From Rhodopirellula sp. (GTDB taxonomy: Bacteria > Planctomycetota > Planctomycetia > Pirellulales > Thermoguttaceae): a stretch of DNA of 64,000 nucleotides. The notes below the pieces were generated by a model. That model did no database searches. It was given only the letters and a program-made list of their open reading frames with translations, and had not been told where the DNA came from. The stretch is from NCBI GenBank assembly GCA_012728855.1, contig JAAYEH010000103.1:24994-88993 (forward strand), read 5' to 3'. How positions within the stretch are numbered: the stretch's first letter is position 1; each line of letters begins with the position of its first letter. Both the position numbers and the translations under genes were made by a program. Positions 26,462 to 35,275 of this stretch are shown here, piece after piece.

Positions 26462-27652
26462 ATGTCCTACCAATATCGTGTTCGCGATCCGATGGGCAAG
26501 ATCCACGAGGGAACGGTCGAGGCCGCCACGCCGGAGGATGCCGGGCAACAACTCCGCCGCGACGGTTTCCAGGTGCTCGAGATCGAGGAAGCCGATGCGG
26601 ACCAGCCCTTGTTTCCGGCGCGGGTGTCGAAGAGCGATCTGATCTACGCCACCAGCCAGTTGGCGATTATGGTCGACACCGGCATCACGCTCTCGGCGGC
26701 GTTGGCCGGCATTGTCGAACAGGAGGAGAATCCCACCTTTCGCAAGGTGCTCGCGGAACTGAAGAACGCCGTGGAAGGGGGGGAAGATTTCTCCACCGCG
26801 CTGGCCCGCTATCCCAAGCTCTTCGACAAGACCTACGTTTCGCTGGTCCGTGCCAGTGAAGCGACCGGGTCGCTGGGAGCGATGCTCGACCGCGTGGCGA
26901 ACTATCTCCGCAAGGAGTTGGAGACCCGCGGCAAGGTCCGCGCGGCGATGGCCTATCCGGGCGTGATGATGGTGCTGGCCGCGGGCGTGACGGTCTTTCT
27001 GCTGACGTATATTCTTCCCAAATTCACGCCGATGTTCAAATCGCGTGGAACCCAGCTTCCCAAACCGACCTTGTTGATGATGAGCGCCTCGGAGGTGATT
27101 CTCGATTACTGGTATCTTTGGCTGGCCGGATTCGTCGTGGTCATGGCCGGGTATTTCATCGGCAGGCGGACCGATCCCGGCCGCCGCTTTCTCGACTGGC
27201 TGAAGATATCGCTGCCCATCGTCGGCCCGACTTTCCGGAAGGTGATCATCAGCCGCAGCATCCGCACCCTCGGCACGATGCTGGCCAACGGTGTATCCGT
27301 TCTCGAGGCGCTGAAGCTGTGCGGGGAAGTCTCGGGCAATTATTACTACGAGCAGCTCTGGCGGGAGGTCCGCGATCAGGTCACCGCCGGCAAACGAATC
27401 TGCGAGGTTCTTGAAGGCAACGCACTCTTCCCTCGCGTTCTGGTGCAGATGATCGCCTGCGGCGAGGAGACCGCCCGACTCGACTACGTCCTCGAACGGG
27501 TCAGCGCCTACTACGATCAAGAAGTGGAGACGTCGCTGAAGACGACTACCAGCATGTTGGAGCCGATTATGATCAGCGTGATGGGGGTCGTTGTCGGCGG
27601 GATCGGCCTGGCGCTGCTGCTGCCGATCTTTTCGCTCAGTAAGCAGCCATAG
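26462..27652 (+). CDS. GspF/PilC-type inner-membrane platform protein
   Basis: This 396-residue protein starts MSYQYRVRDPMGKIHEGTVEA, the usual N-terminal segment of the family, with AAGGAA upstream. Two T2SSF domains are present: one around residues 68-190 (LIYATSQLAIMVDTGITLSAAL, the first half of the family signature) and one around 270-390 (SRSIRTLGTMLANGVSVLEAL). Three transmembrane helices lie near 170-192, 220-240 and 365-390 (MISVMGVVVGGIGLALLLPIF). It would form the membrane base on which the preceding ATPase works. The frame is also open upstream inside the ATPase gene, but that part is a shadow. Confidence 0.94.
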   Translation: MSYQYRVRDPMGKIHEGTVEAATPEDAGQQLRRDGFQVLEIEEADADQPLFPARVSKSDLIYATSQLAIMVDTGITLSAALAGIVEQEENPTFRKVLAELKNAVEGGEDFSTALARYPKLFDKTYVSLVRASEATGSLGAMLDRVANYLRKELETRGKVRAAMAYPGVMMVLAAGVTVFLLTYILPKFTPMFKSRGTQLPKPTLLMMSASEVILDYWYLWLAGFVVVMAGYFIGRRTDPGRRFLDWLKISLPIVGPTFRKVIISRSIRTLGTMLANGVSVLEALKLCGEVSGNYYYEQLWREVRDQVTAGKRICEVLEGNALFPRVLVQMIACGEETARLDYVLERVSAYYDQEVETSLKTTTSMLEPIMISVMGVVVGGIGLALLLPIFSLSKQP

Positions 27653-27703
27653 GGGCATGGTCATTCGTCATTTGTCATTTGACAGAGTAGACAATGTCAT
27701 GCC

Positions 27704-29266
27704 TTACTTCGGGCTGCGCCTCCTCTCCTCCAGCTTCGGTAGGTCGGTGATGGGCAGCGCCCGTATCGCTTCCAGCCAATGATCGAAGGGGACGTCGAGC
27801 TGGTAATCGGGCGCGGTCCAGGCGAGCACGCCCGCCTCGGCCACCGAAGGCTGGCAGACGTCGAGCGAATCCCACGTTGTCGCCAGCAGGCCGAGCAGGT
27901 CGTGCTTCTTCGCGGTGCCGACCAGCGCGATCGTGTTCTGCTTCGCCTTCCAGGGGCAGACGACCACCGGGAATCCCTTGTCGGCGAAATACTTCGGCAC
28001 GGGCCACTCGTCTCGCGCCGAATAGTTCCAGGCCGCGATGATCACGTCGCGGGGCAGCGTGGGCAGGGCAAGATGCGTGTTGAAGGGGGCGATGCTGTTG
28101 GCCGGCGATTGGCGGCCGAGTTGCGGGTGGTCGCGCTCGAGAAACATGTCGTGCCACATGAGCACCTGCACGTTTCGCCGCGCGAAGTAGTCGTGCAGCT
28201 TGTCGAGGTGGCTCTTGATGAGCTTCAACGGATCGTCCCCCCGGCACTCCTTGCTTTCCTTCAGTCCCAGGTGGCCCCACGCTTCGTCCAGTCCGACGTG
28301 AAAGTAGCGCGCCGGCGCGAACAACTCCAGCAACTCCTCGTAGCGGTCGAAGAGTTGGTCGTAGATGGCCGGGTTTGAGAGGCAGAACGACCAGCCGTCC
28401 GCCTCGTACAGATCCTTGTATTGCGGGTAGCGGTCGAGCACGACGTGCTCGCTCGAGCGGCTCCGCATGCCGCTGGCATGTCCCCAGGAATTGAGCATGG
28501 GGATCATCTCCATCCCCAGCGCCTGGCCCAACTCGATCAGCGGCCGAATCTGCTCGGGCGTATACGCGTGGTCGTAAGCCGTTTCCGGCCGCTTCTTCGA
28601 CTTCAGCGACGCCCACGGCTCGATCACCACGGCGTTGTACTTGAAGCGTGCGGCCAGCAGGATCATCTGTCGAACGGCCGCCAGCTCCGTGTTCGGGAAG
28701 ATGCAGATATGGACGCCGCGAAAGCCAAGCTGCGGGTAATCGACGATATCGACTCCGCGGAGTCGCTTTCCGTCCCCCTCCGTTCTCGGTTCCACGAGTT
28801 GCAGCAGCGTCTGGCAGCCGTAAACCAGTCCGCGCCGCGAGCGGGCCAAAACCACGGCCTCCCGCCGGCCCACCCGCAACAAATACCCTTCGTCGGGGTT
28901 CCGCTGGGGCGGCCATTTCATGTTGCCCCCGATTCTCTCAAGAACGGCCCGGCCTTGCGGTGAATCCTCCAGCACCAGCGTGATCGACGGGGCATCCCCG
29001 GCAGGTAATTCGGAGACGACCTTGAGCTGGATGCCGTGGAGGCGTTCCATCTCGCGGGCTAAGATCCCCGCGACCTGACTTGCCGTTGGGGCGGCAACGA
29101 TCAGCCCACCGTCGCTGAGGTCGAAGCTTTCGCCCGTCCATTTTGCTTCCCGTGGCGGCGGCGTCAACAGGGGCTGGCCGGCAGCCGGCATCGCCGCCAG
29201 GGCCATTGCCGCTGCCATCGTGAAAAACAGCGATCTCGCCACATTCCCAGTCGTCTGAATCGGCAT
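27704..29266 (-). CDS. Secreted GH20 beta-N-acetylhexosaminidase
   Basis: From the ATG at 29266 (AAGGAGA upstream) this encodes 520 residues with a signal peptide (FFTMAAAMALAAMPAAG). The N-terminal GH20b-like domain (LLTPPPREAKWTGESFDL, to about residue 140) is followed by the (beta/alpha)8 barrel starting LGFRGVHICIFPN. The catalytic Asp-Glu pair is in HVGLDEAWGH at about residue 325; LMWHDMFLE and WNYSARDEWPVPKYF line the site. It should remove terminal GlcNAc or GalNAc residues from glycans outside the cytoplasm. It is divergent from the DUF1080 gene at 29454, across 187 bp that must hold both promoters. About 150 in-frame upstream codons are not credible protein. Confidence 0.92.
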   Translation of the reverse strand: MPIQTTGNVARSLFFTMAAAMALAAMPAAGQPLLTPPPREAKWTGESFDLSDGGLIVAAPTASQVAGILAREMERLHGIQLKVVSELPAGDAPSITLVLEDSPQGRAVLERIGGNMKWPPQRNPDEGYLLRVGRREAVVLARSRRGLVYGCQTLLQLVEPRTEGDGKRLRGVDIVDYPQLGFRGVHICIFPNTELAAVRQMILLAARFKYNAVVIEPWASLKSKKRPETAYDHAYTPEQIRPLIELGQALGMEMIPMLNSWGHASGMRSRSSEHVVLDRYPQYKDLYEADGWSFCLSNPAIYDQLFDRYEELLELFAPARYFHVGLDEAWGHLGLKESKECRGDDPLKLIKSHLDKLHDYFARRNVQVLMWHDMFLERDHPQLGRQSPANSIAPFNTHLALPTLPRDVIIAAWNYSARDEWPVPKYFADKGFPVVVCPWKAKQNTIALVGTAKKHDLLGLLATTWDSLDVCQPSVAEAGVLAWTAPDYQLDVPFDHWLEAIRALPITDLPKLEERRRSPK

Positions 29267-29453
29267 CTTCGCGAATCTCCTTCTGCTTGTCGGTTCGCCC
29301 TTCTCCCCGATACATCGGCGTATGCCCATCGACACATGGGCCACCGCTGAGTTTATTCCCCCCGGGGGCGGAATCAAGAGGAAATCGCTCCCAACCCGTC
29401 GTACAATGGGTTTCTTGAGCGACCCGATCCGTCTTTCCTGAGGAGTGCAGCAA

Positions 29454-30218
29454 GTGAATAAGCTTCGTGCGACGATCGCTTTGATCGCGATCCTGACAGC
29501 GGCTTCTCCCGCGACATCCGCGGACAAGGATAACCGCCTCGACCTGACCGGAGCCGACGAGTTGTCCGCCTGGCAGGGGGACTGCGACGGCTGGGTCGTC
29601 GCGGGCGATGCGGCTTTGAACCCGCAGGACGAGCGGGCCCTGGTTCCCGAACCGGGACGCGGCGTGCTGATCAGTGTCCTCAAGGGGCTGGCTGAATTCC
29701 GCAATCTCTCCAGCAAGGAGAGTTTCGGTGACCAGGAGGTCCACGTCGAGTTTCTGATACCTCATGGGTCGAATGCCGGCGTCAAGATCCAGGGCCTCTA
29801 TGAGATTCAGATAGCCGACAGCCACGGCAAGGCGAAGTCAACGGCGAGCGATTGCGGCGGGATCTATCCCCGCGCCGAATTGACGCCGCGATACCATACG
29901 ATCGACGAGGGCGTGCCGCCGCGGATCAATGCCGCCGGCCCGGCAGGCCAATGGCAGCAGCTCGACGTGGTGTTCCGCGCGCCGCGGTTCGATATTGAAG
30001 GCAGCAAGACCGAGAATGCCCGCTTTGTGAAAGTCGTGCTCAACGGTCAGGTCATCCACGAGGACGTGGAACTGCCTTGGCCCACCGGCCATGCCTGGCG
30101 CAAGGAAAAGGAAGTCGCCCGCGGCCCCCTCTTTCTCCAAGGCGACCACGGCCCGGTGGCCTATCGCAATATCCATGTGAAAACATGGAATTGCCGCGAA
30201 GCAACGGGCGAAGAATAG
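29454..30218 (+). CDS. Secreted DUF1080 protein
   Basis: It encodes 254 residues from a GTG at 29454 with GAGGAG nine bases upstream; the N-terminus NKLRATIALIAILTAASPATSA is a signal peptide. The DUF1080 beta-sandwich is visible in LTGADELSAWQGDCDGWVVAGDAAL, VHVEFLIPHGSNAGVKIQGLYEIQIADS, QLDVVFRAPRF, VVLNGQVIHEDVELP, and the closing GPLFLQGDHGPVAYRNIHVK. It differs from the other DUF1080 gene (4679-5368) in having a longer middle insert (ASDCGGIYPRAELTPRYH). It probably hydrolyses or binds glycosides; it is divergent from a hexosaminidase, which fits glycan use. Confidence 0.9.
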   Translation: MNKLRATIALIAILTAASPATSADKDNRLDLTGADELSAWQGDCDGWVVAGDAALNPQDERALVPEPGRGVLISVLKGLAEFRNLSSKESFGDQEVHVEFLIPHGSNAGVKIQGLYEIQIADSHGKAKSTASDCGGIYPRAELTPRYHTIDEGVPPRINAAGPAGQWQQLDVVFRAPRFDIEGSKTENARFVKVVLNGQVIHEDVELPWPTGHAWRKEKEVARGPLFLQGDHGPVAYRNIHVKTWNCREATGEE

Positions 30219-30247
30219 AACCGCCCCAGGAACATCTCCGCGGTTCT

Positions 30248-30298
30248 GTCGTCTTTCGCTCTGCGAAAGGGCGCCCTTTCGCGGGAGCGAAAGGCGAC
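30248..30298. terminator. Hairpin after the DUF1080 gene
   Basis: gtcgtctttcgctctgcgaa (from 30248) pairs with the block at 30273-30298 (ending gcgaaaggcgac), apart from a one-base bulge. It starts 30 bp after the stop at 30218 and may terminate that gene; the sequence looks like a member of a dispersed repeat family. Confidence 0.6.
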
Positions 30299-30933
30299 AT
30301 TGTTCGTGAACGAGTCCATAGACATAGAGCCGTCGGCCGTCCCACTACATGAGAGGGGTTTGCCGGAATCTCACCCTGCGGAAAATGCCCCAGTGCAATG
30401 GGCCCAATCGCACGTCCTGGCATGCCGCACTGCGGCTTCAGGTTGGCATGAGTTTTGCCTACGGAATCGAGAGCCGCCCACCGGCCAGAAAATGCGGACA
30501 ATTCGCTTGACTTTGGGGATATCCGTGCTCAAAATACGGGCGATCTGTGCTGCTTCAACCCTCGCTGACGGAAAATCCATCATGCGAGGGGCGATTTTCA
30601 TCGGGCCGGTCGGCTGGGTGGAGCAGGTCGAGCTTTTCTTCGGGTTCTGGGGGTTATCTCTATTCGAGTGGATCTGGATCTTCTGTCTCGATGTAACGCG
30701 ATATCGTGGCACGCAACCCGTTTGTGAGGAAATCGTCTGCTCTGGCGGTGATTTCCAGCAACGGGTCGGTGTGTGCCGTAAACCGCCGTCATCCTCCCTG
30801 CTTTCGACGCGGGAGGGGAGGCGGCAGGCATCGGTCTTTGGGTTTCAACTCAGGCGTGGCAATCGGCTTTTGCCGCTTGCGGCAGCATGGCCGTTTTTCG
30901 AGTATCGTCTTTTCAATCGATTGGAGGTGGGTG
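30299..30933. other. Long upstream region of the DUF1559 gene
   Basis: More than 600 bp without a credible gene; the open frames are Arg/Ser-rich and conflict between strands. It probably contains the DUF1559 promoter and a leader. TTGACT at about 30509-30514 resembles a -35 box, but no good -10 follows at the right distance. No riboswitch was recognised. Confidence 0.45.
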
Positions 30934-31950
30934 ATGAAATTAAAGTCGGTGAGAAGAACCGGGTTTACCCTGGTCGAATTGCTGGTGGTGATCGCCATTA
31001 TCGGCATCTTGATCGCGTTGCTCCTGCCGGCGGTGCAGGCAGCGAGGGAAGCGGCGCGCCGGGCCCAGTGCTCGAACAACATGAAGCAACTTGGCTTGGC
31101 GCTGCACAATTACCACGATGCCCACAAGGTCTTTCCGCCTTCCGCGATCAATCCGGGCGGCTACATGGTCAATTCGCCCAACGGCGCGAATCCGCCTTTG
31201 ATCGACACCGCAGCCGGCCAGCGGGTGCGGAACGTCACCGGCTACATCTTGATCTTGCCCTATTTGGAGCAACAGGCCGTCCACGACAAGATCGACTTCC
31301 GCCTTGCGGTTGGCATGGCCGACTGGCAAGGGGTCGGCGGCGGCGGATACCAACAGGCGGCGACCAACGTTCGCCTGCAGGCGTTCGAGTGCCCCTCGGA
31401 GCCCGGCTACGACAATCCCCATAATTACCCGACTCAGAATATGTACACCGCTCAGAATGCCTGGCGATCGAATTACGGATTTGTCAGCGATGCTCACGAG
31501 TACTACATGCATAACCGTAGCCCCATTGCATTCGCTGCTCCGATCCCGTACAGCAGGATCAGTTACCTTACCAAGGCGATCTTCGGCGGTTTTAACGGGG
31601 CGGCCCGGATCGAGGAGATTAAAGACGGCACCAGCAATACAATGGCGATGATCGAGACCAAAATGCAGAAAACGGATGGTGGTAGTGGAGGCAGTCAATT
31701 TGGCCCGTTCTGGAACATGTACACGCATACGCATCCGATCGTTCCCAACTTGTACGGCATCAACCGCGTCTGGACCCCGGGCGACGTCCTGAGGCGGTCG
31801 TATGCCTGGGGTGCCGGCAGTCATCACCCGGGTGGAGCGCAAGCACTTCTGGCCGACGGTTCGGTTCGCTTCATCAGCGAAACGATCGAGCAGGCAACCG
31901 TTGTCGGCTTGGTTTCCATGGCTGGGCATGAGGTTCTCAAAGAATTCTGA
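30934..31950 (+). CDS. DUF1559 protein with type IV pilin-like leader
   Basis: This 338-residue protein starts at ATG 30934 behind TTGGAGGTGG. The N-terminus [20 protein letters not shown] is a type III (prepilin) signal: cleavage before Phe in G-FTLVE, then a long hydrophobic helix ending [22 protein letters not shown]. The DUF1559 body ([21 protein letters not shown]) and the C-terminal [20 protein letters not shown] motif are typical of the large planctomycete family of this type. It may be assembled by a GspE/GspF machine such as the one at 24735-27652. A lipoprotein and a propeller-TPR haem protein follow in the same direction, giving a likely three-gene operon. Confidence 0.94.
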   Translation: MKLKSVRRTGFTLVELLVVIAIIGILIALLLPAVQAAREAARRAQCSNNMKQLGLALHNYHDAHKVFPPSAINPGGYMVNSPNGANPPLIDTAAGQRVRNVTGYILILPYLEQQAVHDKIDFRLAVGMADWQGVGGGGYQQAATNVRLQAFECPSEPGYDNPHNYPTQNMYTAQNAWRSNYGFVSDAHEYYMHNRSPIAFAAPIPYSRISYLTKAIFGGFNGAARIEEIKDGTSNTMAMIETKMQKTDGGSGGSQFGPFWNMYTHTHPIVPNLYGINRVWTPGDVLRRSYAWGAGSHHPGGAQALLADGSVRFISETIEQATVVGLVSMAGHEVLKEF

Positions 31951-31998
31951 CCGACACCGCCGTGTGTCTTGTTTCACTACAGCTTGACGGAGAGGAAA

Positions 31999-32403
31999 AT
32001 GAAATACGCAGGACTCGTATTGCTCGCCGTGATGGCCATCACGGGTTGTTTGGGTTGTGGCCCCTCGGCCGACGTTCCCGATCTCGGCCAGGTGCAGGGA
32101 ACCGTCACGTTAGATGGAGCGCCTCTTCCAGGTGCAAGCATCCGGTTTGAGCCCAAGGGGGAGGGCGCCATGGCTACCGGATTGACCGATGCCAGCGGGA
32201 AATACGAGATGTGGTACACCAGCGACGTGAAGGGGGCCGCACTTGGTGCGCATATTGTCCGCATCGAAACCCCACCCAATCCCGATCCAGCGACGGGCGC
32301 AGAGCCGGTGCATCTTCCCGCGAAATACAACATGGATTCGACACTCTCAGCAGACGTCAAAGCGGGTGAGAATAAGATCGATTTCGAACTCACCGGTCAA
32401 TAG
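31999..32403 (+). CDS. Lipoprotein with carboxypeptidase-regulatory-like domain
   Basis: It encodes 134 residues from ATG 31999 (GAGAGGAAA upstream). The signal peptide ends in a lipobox (MAITGC), so Cys is probably lipidated. The mature part is one small beta-sandwich: GQVQGTVTLDGAPLPGASIRF, then ATGLTDASGKYEMWYT, the pattern of the carboxypeptidase-regulatory-like fold. Such lipoproteins regularly follow DUF1559 genes in planctomycetes, as here (48 bp gap). A structural or adaptor role at the cell envelope is likely; no catalytic residues are evident. Confidence 0.88.
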   Translation: MKYAGLVLLAVMAITGCLGCGPSADVPDLGQVQGTVTLDGAPLPGASIRFEPKGEGAMATGLTDASGKYEMWYTSDVKGAALGAHIVRIETPPNPDPATGAEPVHLPAKYNMDSTLSADVKAGENKIDFELTGQ

Positions 32404-32425
32404 ACCGCTGAGATAGAGATGTTGG

Positions 32426-34897
32426 GTGCCCATGCGTACACGAAGTAAGAAGTCGTTGCGCGGGCAGCGCCATCTCGCGGCCAGAACAAAGCCCATTCGC
32501 GAGCGGCTGGTTGTTTTCCTGGGACTGTTGGGCGCAATTGCCGTGGCTGGGGCTGCATGGCTGGCGTTCCGGGCGTCCGGTCCGAGTGTCGCGAATATCC
32601 TCGCCGGCTACGACGAACATCGCCAATACGGCGGCTTGACGATCGAGTACCCGCAAGATGGAACCCTGTTTCCAGCGGAGATACCCCCGCCGACGTTTCG
32701 CTGGCGGGACCGCCGCAGCCAATGCAACCTTTGGCTTGTCACAATCCAGACTGATGATGATGGCGGGGGCTCGCTGAGCTTTCTGACGCCGACAGGTTCG
32801 TGGAAGCCCACCGACGGCGCCTGGGCGGAAATCAAACGCCGGTCGCGCGGGCGCTCCGCTGCGGTGGCGATCCTCGGCGTTGATCGCGAGAAGCCCGGCG
32901 AGATCCTTTCCGGCGGCCACATTACGATCGCGACGTCGAGGGATGAAGTCGGGGCCCCGCTCTTCTACCGCGAAGTGAATCTGCCTTTCCGCGACGCCGT
33001 GAAAGACCCGTCGCGGATCCGCTGGCGCTTCGGGAGCATCGACTCCGCCGAGCGGCCACCCATCGTCTTGGAGAAGCTTCCGGTTTGCGGAAACTGCCAT
33101 TCCTTCTCCGCGGACGGAAGCGTCTTGGGAATGGACGTCGATTATGCGAACGACAAAGGATCGTACGCGATCGCTTCGGTCGAGGACGAAATGGTGCTGG
33201 ATAACAGTAAGATCATCACTTGGAGCGACTACCGGCGCGAAGACGGTGAGCCGACGTTCGGACTGTTGTCCCAGGTCTCGCCGGATGGGCGGTATGTCAT
33301 CAGCACCGTCAAGGACCGGTCGGTCTTCGTCGCCACCGACGATTTGGAGTTCAGTCAACTTTTCTTTCCGGTCCAGGGCATTTTGGCGGTATACGATCGC
33401 CAGACAAAGCAGTTCCAGGCGTTGCCGGGCGCAGACGACCCGCAGTGGGTGCAAAGCAATGCGACGTGGAGCCCCGATGGAAAATCCATCGTCTTCGCAA
33501 AGGGCAAGGCGGTCCGCCTGAAGAATCTCAAGGAAAAAGCCGGTGTCAAGGAGGTGAAGGAGAGGGTATTGCTGGCCCGCGAGGAATGCCGGGAGTTTCT
33601 CGAGGAGGGCCAGACCTTTTTGTTCGATCTTTACCGGATCGAATTCAACAGCGGCAGAGGAGGCAATCCCGAACCGCTTACGGGCGCGTCTCACAACGGC
33701 GCGAGCAACTACTTTCCCAAGTACTCTCCCGACGGCAAGTGGATCGTCTTCTGTAAAGCGAAATCCTTCATGCTCCTGCAGCCCGACAGCAAGCTGTTCA
33801 TCATCCCGGCGGAGGGCGGGGAAGCGAGGGAAATGCGGTGCAACACTCCGCGAATGAACTCGTGGCATAGCTGGTCGCCCAATGGGAAGTGGCTGGTCTT
33901 CTCTTCAAAAGCCAATTCCCCCTACACGCAGCTTTTCCTGACCCATATCGACGAGCGCGGCGACAGTAGCCCCGCCGTGCTGCTGGAACGGTTTACCGCT
34001 GCGGATCGGGCTGCCAATATCCCTGAATTCGTCAACATCGAACCCGGGGCGATCAAGCAGGTCCGAGAGCGTTTCATCGATGACCACTCGTACGTCCGAG
34101 CCGCCAAGGAACTCTATCGGGGCAAAGACCTCGACCGTGCGGCGGAGGCGCTTCGCAACGCGCTGGCGATCAACCCCGCCAACACGGCCGCTGTGGAGTT
34201 TTTGGGCGAGATTTTATTGCTCCAGGGGGGATTTCCGGAGGCGGAAACTCGGTTGCGAAAGCTGATCGATCTCGACCCTGAAAATGCCGCCGCCCATTAC
34301 AATCTCGCGGTCGCCTTGCGGCGGCAAGACCGGGTAGACGATGCCATCCAGCACTGCCGCGAGTCTCTGAAAATCGACCCCGCATCGGCGCGAACCCGCA
34401 CCTACTTAGGCAATCTCCTCTTGGGTCAGGGAAAGACTGCCGAGGCAAGAGTACACTTGGCCGAGGCCGTCCAATTGGACCCGACCGACACCATTGCGCG
34501 ATTTGCCTTGGCCGCCGTGCTCGAGCGCGAGAAAAAACTGCACGAATACGCACGACAACTGGATGAAATCCTGAAGCAGCAGCCCGACTTCCTTCCCGCG
34601 CTGATGGCGTTGGCAAGCGTCCGTGCGCTGAGCGAGGACGGCACGCTGCGCAACGGCAAGGAAGCCGTACGTCTTGCCGAACGGGCCTGCAATCTCACCG
34701 GTCACCGCTCCGCCGAAGCGATGGATCTGCTTGCGGCCACCTACGCCGAAGCAGCCCGATTCCCCGAGGCCGCGGTTGCCGCACGGGCAGCGCTCCGTCT
34801 CGCACATGCCCAGGGAAAGAACGAATTTGCGGGCGCCATCGAACAACGGCTTCAGCGCTACCAGAAAGGGAAGCCTGATGCCGTCGCGCCCCGATGA
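32426..34897 (+). CDS. Membrane-anchored propeller-TPR protein with haem motif
   Basis: This is an 823-residue protein; the start is GTG 32426 or ATG 32432, neither with a strong Shine-Dalgarno. A hydrophobic anchor covers about residues 28-48. A beta domain follows, then LPVCGNCHSFSADGS at about 219-233, a CxxCH haem-c motif placed at the entry to PD40/TolB-like propeller blades (QVSPDGRYVISTV, TWSPDGKSIVFA, KYSPDGKWIVFC, SWSPNGKWLVFSS). From about residue 560 to the end are TPR repeats (AAEALRNALAINPANTAAVEFLG, AAHYNLAVALRRQDRVDDAI). It is 22 bp after the lipoprotein. The role is unknown; the layout combines redox cofactor, propeller and protein-interaction repeats. Confidence 0.87.
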   Translation: MPMRTRSKKSLRGQRHLAARTKPIRERLVVFLGLLGAIAVAGAAWLAFRASGPSVANILAGYDEHRQYGGLTIEYPQDGTLFPAEIPPPTFRWRDRRSQCNLWLVTIQTDDDGGGSLSFLTPTGSWKPTDGAWAEIKRRSRGRSAAVAILGVDREKPGEILSGGHITIATSRDEVGAPLFYREVNLPFRDAVKDPSRIRWRFGSIDSAERPPIVLEKLPVCGNCHSFSADGSVLGMDVDYANDKGSYAIASVEDEMVLDNSKIITWSDYRREDGEPTFGLLSQVSPDGRYVISTVKDRSVFVATDDLEFSQLFFPVQGILAVYDRQTKQFQALPGADDPQWVQSNATWSPDGKSIVFAKGKAVRLKNLKEKAGVKEVKERVLLAREECREFLEEGQTFLFDLYRIEFNSGRGGNPEPLTGASHNGASNYFPKYSPDGKWIVFCKAKSFMLLQPDSKLFIIPAEGGEAREMRCNTPRMNSWHSWSPNGKWLVFSSKANSPYTQLFLTHIDERGDSSPAVLLERFTAADRAANIPEFVNIEPGAIKQVRERFIDDHSYVRAAKELYRGKDLDRAAEALRNALAINPANTAAVEFLGEILLLQGGFPEAETRLRKLIDLDPENAAAHYNLAVALRRQDRVDDAIQHCRESLKIDPASARTRTYLGNLLLGQGKTAEARVHLAEAVQLDPTDTIARFALAAVLEREKKLHEYARQLDEILKQQPDFLPALMALASVRALSEDGTLRNGKEAVRLAERACNLTGHRSAEAMDLLAATYAEAARFPEAAVAARAALRLAHAQGKNEFAGAIEQRLQRYQKGKPDAVAPR

Positions 34898-35070
34898 AGT
34901 TTCACACCAGCGTCGAGAACAATTTCGCCATTTGAGGGTCGAGCACCCGGTGGCATGTTGATTAGATAGTGATGAGTCGACTGAACAGGAGTCAACAGAG
35001 ATAACGGAGATGATCTTTCCTGTTCCATCTACTGGCTCCCGTTTGCAACGCCCAAACAAGCAAGTTATTC

Positions 35071-35246
35071 GGCATGGTTCAAAAGCGGGTCGCAGCCAGT
35101 AGATCCCGCTTGCCGAGCGGGATCTGCGCGGCTAATTGGGTTTCCACCCCGCGGGGCTGTGCAGAGCCAACTCGGTGCCCAGGTTCCGCTCGGCAAGCGG
35201 AACCTACCCTGTGTTACCCGGCAACATCGAGATTTGAACCATGCCA
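35071..35246. mobile_element. Miniature element (176 bp) with terminal inverted repeats
   Basis: The ends are perfect 13-bp inverted repeats: ggcatggttcaaa (35071-35083) and tttgaaccatgcc (35234-35246). An 8-bp direct repeat agttattc flanks it on both sides (35063-35070 and 35247-35254), as left by transposition. Inside are two self-complementary blocks, 35101-35125 and 35181-35205, that share the core ccgctcggcaagcgg (or its complement). It encodes no protein and would need a transposase from elsewhere. The rest of the 34898-35275 gap shows no gene. Confidence 0.8.
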
Positions 35247-35275
35247 GTTATTCCTGAGTCTTTCCTTAGGGCCAC

